Below are positions 63,637 through 64,000 of a stretch of 64,000 nucleotides of DNA, in pieces; the stretch's first letter is position 1, and each line of letters starts with the position of its first letter. The notes beneath the pieces were generated by a model. That model worked only from the letters and a program-made list of their open reading frames with translations, had not been told where the DNA came from and searched no databases. The position numbers and the translations under genes were made by a program. The DNA is from Moraxella ovis (GTDB taxonomy: Bacteria; Pseudomonadota; Gammaproteobacteria; Pseudomonadales; Moraxellaceae). The stretch lies in the NCBI RefSeq assembly GCF_900453105.1, contig NZ_UGPW01000001.1:1426001-1490000 (forward strand), in the 5' to 3' direction.

Positions 63637-64000
63637 TCAGTGATCTTTGCACTGCTCTACATATATTTCTTTTAACTCATTTTCACTTGGTGGATAAACA
63701 TCGTACCAATTAAAAGCATACACTTTTTCTCTTATTGATTGCAAATCATCATCGAAAAGTATACCTTCACCTGGCAATCCTGTTTTTTCATTAACAACCA
63801 AAACTGTTAATGGTGGTAGATCATATTTATTACAAAAATGTGCAATATACCCTAAGATGTGTGCTAGTACACCTTGAGCTGGCTTTTCATACATACTCTG
63901 AGATAGAGTTTTATATGTATGAGTTTGCCTATTCATTGCTGTAGAGATTAATATCTGCCAAGCTTGCAAAGCTCTTGCTGGATGAGTTGCTTCTTCACTG
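63637..64000 (-). CDS. Unrecognised protein, 5' end cut by window edge; possible AGT/ATL-like fold
   Basis: The frame is open from the stop codon at 63637 to the window edge; a TTG at 63969 is probably not the real start. The visible ~121 residues include TYKTLSQSMYEKPAQGVLAH, ILGYIAHFCNKYDLPPLTVL and VVNEKTGLPGEGI. The YxxL, GVLxxILGxIA and LPPLTVLVVN order recalls the DNA-binding domain of alkylguanine transferases and ATL proteins. I see no PCHR active site, so catalysis is not supported. The sequence is AT-rich compared with carB. Family and function are uncertain. Confidence 0.6.
   Translation of the reverse strand, partial: SEEATHPARALQAWQILISTAMNRQTHTYKTLSQSMYEKPAQGVLAHILGYIAHFCNKYDLPPLTVLVVNEKTGLPGEGILFDDDLQSIREKVYAFNWYDVYPPSENELKEIYVEQCKDH

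Overview
The window comes from a gamma-proteobacterium, almost certainly a Moraxella species (Moraxellaceae). Supporting points are an M35-type porin, a FabR/DesT-like TetR regulator next to an ExoIII/Crc-type nuclease, an isc cluster with the iscR-S-U-A-hscB-hscA-fdx order, a PilW-type pilus lipoprotein, and moderate GC with AT-rich intergenic gaps. I cannot fix the species from sequence alone. Nearly all of the window is housekeeping chromosome. I see no prophage, plasmid gene, rRNA operon or CRISPR array.

Layout. 1-2250 (minus): pilW (cut by the window edge), rlmN, ndk. 2513-6075 (plus): ychF, a His-rich lipoprotein, a FabR-like regulator, an ExoIII-family nuclease. 6106-11069 (minus): a broken thiI pseudogene, ychJ, ppk, mtgA. 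11126-15096 (plus): a glutaredoxin-like protein and a lactate-use pair (permease and FMN-dependent L-lactate dehydrogenase). 15168-17441 (minus): ppiD, hupB. 17853-24292 (plus): an unrecognised membrane-anchored protein, then the complete ISC iron-sulfur assembly operon. 24337-26097 (minus): purN, purM. 26282-29014 (plus): a PerM-type exporter, hda, a DUF2057 protein. 29140-32679 (minus): ribosomal proteins L27 and L21, then a lemA/TPM-domain membrane cluster. 33106-34614 (plus): an AGCS amino-acid:Na+ symporter. 34764-41102 (minus): dsbD, cydX, cydB, cydA, M35-like porin. 41640-43859 (plus): miaE, nnr. 43917-48317: pirin (minus), WG-repeat protein (plus), lrgB and lrgA, an orphan lipoprotein and hflX (minus). 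48395-50681 (plus): folP, rnz, tRNA-Leu, tRNA-CAT. 50745-51540: a decayed IS200/IS605 element. 51547-63969 (minus): bestrophin, an NlpD-like protein, fruA-fruK-fruB, sirB2-like, greA, carB and a cut-off unrecognised gene.

How the genes fit together. The window links aerobic and microaerobic energy metabolism (lactate oxidation into the quinone pool, cytochrome bd CydABX), Fe-S cluster assembly, envelope redox and folding (DsbD, PpiD), fructose uptake by a complete self-contained PTS (FruB carries its own EI and HPr domains), and tRNA modification (RlmN, MiaE, and a lost ThiI).

The least ordinary items are: the thiI pseudogene with three separate lesions; an IS200/IS605 remnant whose transposase halves lie on opposite strands; a CAT-anticodon tRNA that looks like the lysidine tRNA-Ile2; paired long-loop inverted repeats inside the isc operon; hairpin terminators lying between purM and purN and between carB and greA; an 8-bp x8 tandem repeat downstream of dsbD; and an unrecognised gene at the right edge. 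I did not find a convincing new multi-gene system. All positions were read by eye, so short-site coordinates may be off by a base or two.
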